Notes under the pieces: generated by a model
Database searches by the model: none
What the model was told of the DNA's origin: nothing
Seen by the model: only the letters and a program-made list of their open reading frames with translations
Part shown: in pieces, positions 5,684 to 7,456 of the stretch
How positions within the stretch are numbered: the first letter of the stretch is position 1
How the letters are laid out: every line of letters starts with the position of its first letter
Source: Cytophagales bacterium
GTDB lineage: Bacteria; Bacteroidota; Bacteroidia; Cytophagales; Cyclobacteriaceae
NCBI GenBank assembly: GCA_024643485.1
Contig: JAHEMU010000127.1
Location: 1 to 7,456 of the forward strand
Direction of reading: 5' to 3'
Length of the DNA: 7,456 bases
Translations under genes and position numbers: made by a program

Positions 5684-6958
5684 ATGGGATATATCGAACC
5701 TGCTCCGCTTAAGGACCGGGAGAATCCATTTGAGGCGATGATGTCAAGGTTTAAAATCGCTTCTGAGTATTTGGGACTTGATGAAGAAATTTACAACGTC
5801 CTAAAAAATCCTACTAAACAAGTAATTGTTTCTTTACCAATTACGATGGATGATGGCTCAATCCGCGTATTTGAAGGTTATCGTGTCATTCATTCCAATA
5901 TCTTAGGCCCTTCTAAAGGAGGTATTCGATTCGATATGGGTGTGAATTTAGACGAAGTAAAGGCGCTTGCAGCCTGGATGACCTGGAAATGTGCGGTTGT
6001 TGATATTCCTTATGGTGGTGCAAAAGGAGGTATTCGATGCAACCCTAGGGAAATGTCGAGTGGAGAAATTGAGCGTTTAATGCGTTCATATACCACTGCT
6101 CTTGTTGAGATTTTCGGACCAGACAGAGATATTCCAGCTCCTGATATGGGAACTGGCCCTCGTGAAATGGCCTGGTTAATGGACTCCTATTCACGTGCCA
6201 ATGGCATGACGGTTAATGCCGTTGTAACTGGTAAGCCTTTAGTTTTAGGTGGTTCTTTGGGTAGAACAGAAGCTACAGGTCGTGGTGTAATGGTGTCTGC
6301 ACTTGCCGCGATGGAAAAACTAAAAATCAATCCTTACCGTGCAACTTGTGCTGTTCAAGGATTTGGAAATGTGGGTTATTGGGCAGCGCGTTTATTGTCT
6401 GAACGTGGAGTAAAAGTAATCGCTATCAGTGATTTATCTGGCGCATATTATAATGAAAAAGGAATTGATATAGAAGCAGCGGTTCAATATCGCGACAACC
6501 ATAACGGTAGCCTTGACGGTTTCCCTATGGCCGATAAAATACCGGGTGAAGAAATCCTACATGTAAAAGTTGATGTGTTAGTACCCGCTGCTACTGAGGA
6601 TGTTATCACTGCTCAAAACGTCGATAAAATTCAAGCAAAATTAATTGTTGAAGGTGCTAACGGCCCTACATCATCTAAGGCAGATAAAATAATTGCTGAC
6701 AAAGGAATTATGGTGGTGCCAGATATCCTTGCAAACGCAGGAGGTGTAACTGTTTCTTATTTCGAGTGGGTACAGAACCGATTGGGTTATAAATGGACTG
6801 AGGAGCGCGTGAATCGCCGTTCAGACAGGATCATGAAAGATGCCTTTAATAAGGTGTACAACACTTCAGTAGAATATAACGTACCGATGCGTATCGCTGC
6901 TTATATTGTAGCCATCGACAAAGTTGCCAAAACATATAAATATAGAGGTGGATTTTAA
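5684..6958 (+). CDS. gdhA: Glutamate dehydrogenase (hexameric Glu/Leu/Phe/Val dehydrogenase family)
   Basis: Catalyses reversible oxidative deamination of glutamate to 2-oxoglutarate and ammonia in the cytoplasm, linking nitrogen and carbon metabolism. Its 424 residues match the roughly 420-residue hexameric class, as in Bacillus RocG/GudB. The key Lys residues keep the family spacing: Lys78 (GPSKGGIRF), Lys102 (TWKCA) and catalytic Lys114 (GGAKGG). Asp154 (PAPDMGTG) is the expected catalytic acid. The Rossmann loop is GFGNVG (226-231), followed by Asp250 after the next strand, which suggests NAD preference. Lys78 together with Ser358 (GGVTVSYFEW) is the glutamate-type side-chain pocket, rather than the hydrophobic pocket of leucine dehydrogenases. 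The exact symbol and cofactor are inferred. The gene has its own promoter box and a plain ATG start. It ends 9 bases before psd, which may be co-transcribed with it. Confidence 0.95.
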   Translation: MGYIEPAPLKDRENPFEAMMSRFKIASEYLGLDEEIYNVLKNPTKQVIVSLPITMDDGSIRVFEGYRVIHSNILGPSKGGIRFDMGVNLDEVKALAAWMTWKCAVVDIPYGGAKGGIRCNPREMSSGEIERLMRSYTTALVEIFGPDRDIPAPDMGTGPREMAWLMDSYSRANGMTVNAVVTGKPLVLGGSLGRTEATGRGVMVSALAAMEKLKINPYRATCAVQGFGNVGYWAARLLSERGVKVIAISDLSGAYYNEKGIDIEAAVQYRDNHNGSLDGFPMADKIPGEEILHVKVDVLVPAATEDVITAQNVDKIQAKLIVEGANGPTSSKADKIIADKGIMVVPDILANAGGVTVSYFEWVQNRLGYKWTEERVNRRSDRIMKDAFNKVYNTSVEYNVPMRIAAYIVAIDKVAKTYKYRGGF

Positions 6959-6967
6959 TCTGTTATA

Positions 6968-7456
6968 ATGAAGATTCATAAAGAAGGACATTTATTATTG
7001 ATCGTTTTATTGGTCATTTTTGCTGCTCTCGGATATGCCGGGAGCAGCTATCTACCAACTCCATGGTTTGAGTTATGCGTAGTGGTGTTGGTAGGTTTTT
7101 ATCTAACTGTCTTACAGTTTTTTAGATCTCCTATTTTTAAGATTACTAAAAATGAAAAACACATCATCGCTCCGGCAGATGGGAAGGTAGTAGTAATTGA
7201 AGAAACGGAGGAATCTGAGTTTTTAAAAGACAAAAGAATACAAGTTTCCATCTTTATGTCGCCGGTAAATGTTCACGTGAACAGAATGCCTGTAAAAGGC
7301 ACTATCGAAATGTTCAAGTATCATCCAGGTAAATTTTTAGTTGCTTGGCATCCGAAATCTAGCACAGAAAACGAACGTACAACTATGGCTATTAAAATGG
7401 CCAATGGCACTCAAATGGTAGTGAGGCAGATAGCCGGTGCGGTCGCAAGAAGAATC
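6968..7456 (+). CDS. psd: Phosphatidylserine decarboxylase, short type, 5' part (runs off window)
   Basis: The first 163 codons of a pyruvoyl-dependent enzyme that decarboxylates phosphatidylserine to phosphatidylethanolamine at the inner membrane. The frame is open to the last base. Two N-terminal hydrophobic segments (about residues 8-28 and 35-52) act as membrane anchor. They are followed by FFRSP (51-55), APADGKV (68-74) with Asp71, a strand and loop SIFMSPVNVHVNR (94-106) with His103, and AWHPKSSTENER (126-137). These fit the short, archaeal-like Psd family of about 220 residues. The autocatalytic cleavage site (the Gly-Ser that gives the pyruvoyl group) would lie beyond the window and cannot be checked. 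The ATG follows the gdh stop by 9 bases with no Shine-Dalgarno sequence. It shares a pathway with cdsA upstream, although gdh separates the two. Confidence 0.93.
   Translation, partial: MKIHKEGHLLLIVLLVIFAALGYAGSSYLPTPWFELCVVVLVGFYLTVLQFFRSPIFKITKNEKHIIAPADGKVVVIEETEESEFLKDKRIQVSIFMSPVNVHVNRMPVKGTIEMFKYHPGKFLVAWHPKSSTENERTTMAIKMANGTQMVVRQIAGAVARRI

Noticed and set aside
6964..6969. TATAAT just before and into the psd start as a -10 box
   Set aside because: It overlaps the start codon, leaving no leader, and Bacteroidota promoters use a different -7 consensus.

Overview
This is a gene-dense window (coding on nearly every base, no gene-free stretch above about 85 bases) from what looks like a Bacteroidota chromosome, most likely a member or relative of the Flavobacteriales. 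The assignment is an inference. It rests on A/T-rich composition, the absence of convincing Shine-Dalgarno sequences before most starts, a perfect Bacteroidota-type -7 box (TAnnTTTG) before the glutamate dehydrogenase gene, and protein families and neighbours I associate with that phylum: mutL followed by two rhomboids, and a CPBP protease followed by a DUF2007 protein and cdsA.

Layout. (1) Positions 1-2610, plus strand: the 3' part of mutL, then two rhomboid-family intramembrane serine proteases. The junctions are very tight (TAG directly followed by ATG, then a one-base TAATG overlap), so this is almost certainly one transcription unit. (2) Positions 2618-3601, minus strand: a DusB-type tRNA-dihydrouridine synthase, convergent with the second rhomboid across only 7 bases. 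(3) Positions 3602-3662: a short divergent intergenic region with a perfect 10-base A/T-rich palindrome. (4) Positions 3663-5599, plus strand: a CPBP (CAAX/Abi) membrane protease, a small DUF2007 protein and CdsA (phosphatidate cytidylyltransferase), overlapping by 26 and 20 bases. (5) Positions 5600-5683: a promoter region. (6) Positions 5684-6958: a hexameric-type glutamate dehydrogenase. (7) From 6968 to the window edge: the 5' part of a short-type phosphatidylserine decarboxylase.

Functionally, cdsA and psd are two steps of the same route: CDP-diacylglycerol feeds phosphatidylserine synthesis, and Psd makes phosphatidylethanolamine. The glutamate dehydrogenase gene with its own promoter lies between them. 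Three intramembrane proteases of two unrelated mechanisms (two serine rhomboids and one CPBP glutamic-type protease) lie within about 3.7 kb.

The region is mostly housekeeping. I found no RNA gene, mobile element, CRISPR array or defence island, and no credible novel multi-gene system. The points worth a second look are the degenerate endonuclease motifs in MutL, a roughly 80-residue insertion beside the active site of the first rhomboid, the divergent non-ATG starts around a palindrome, and the position of gdh inside a phospholipid locus.
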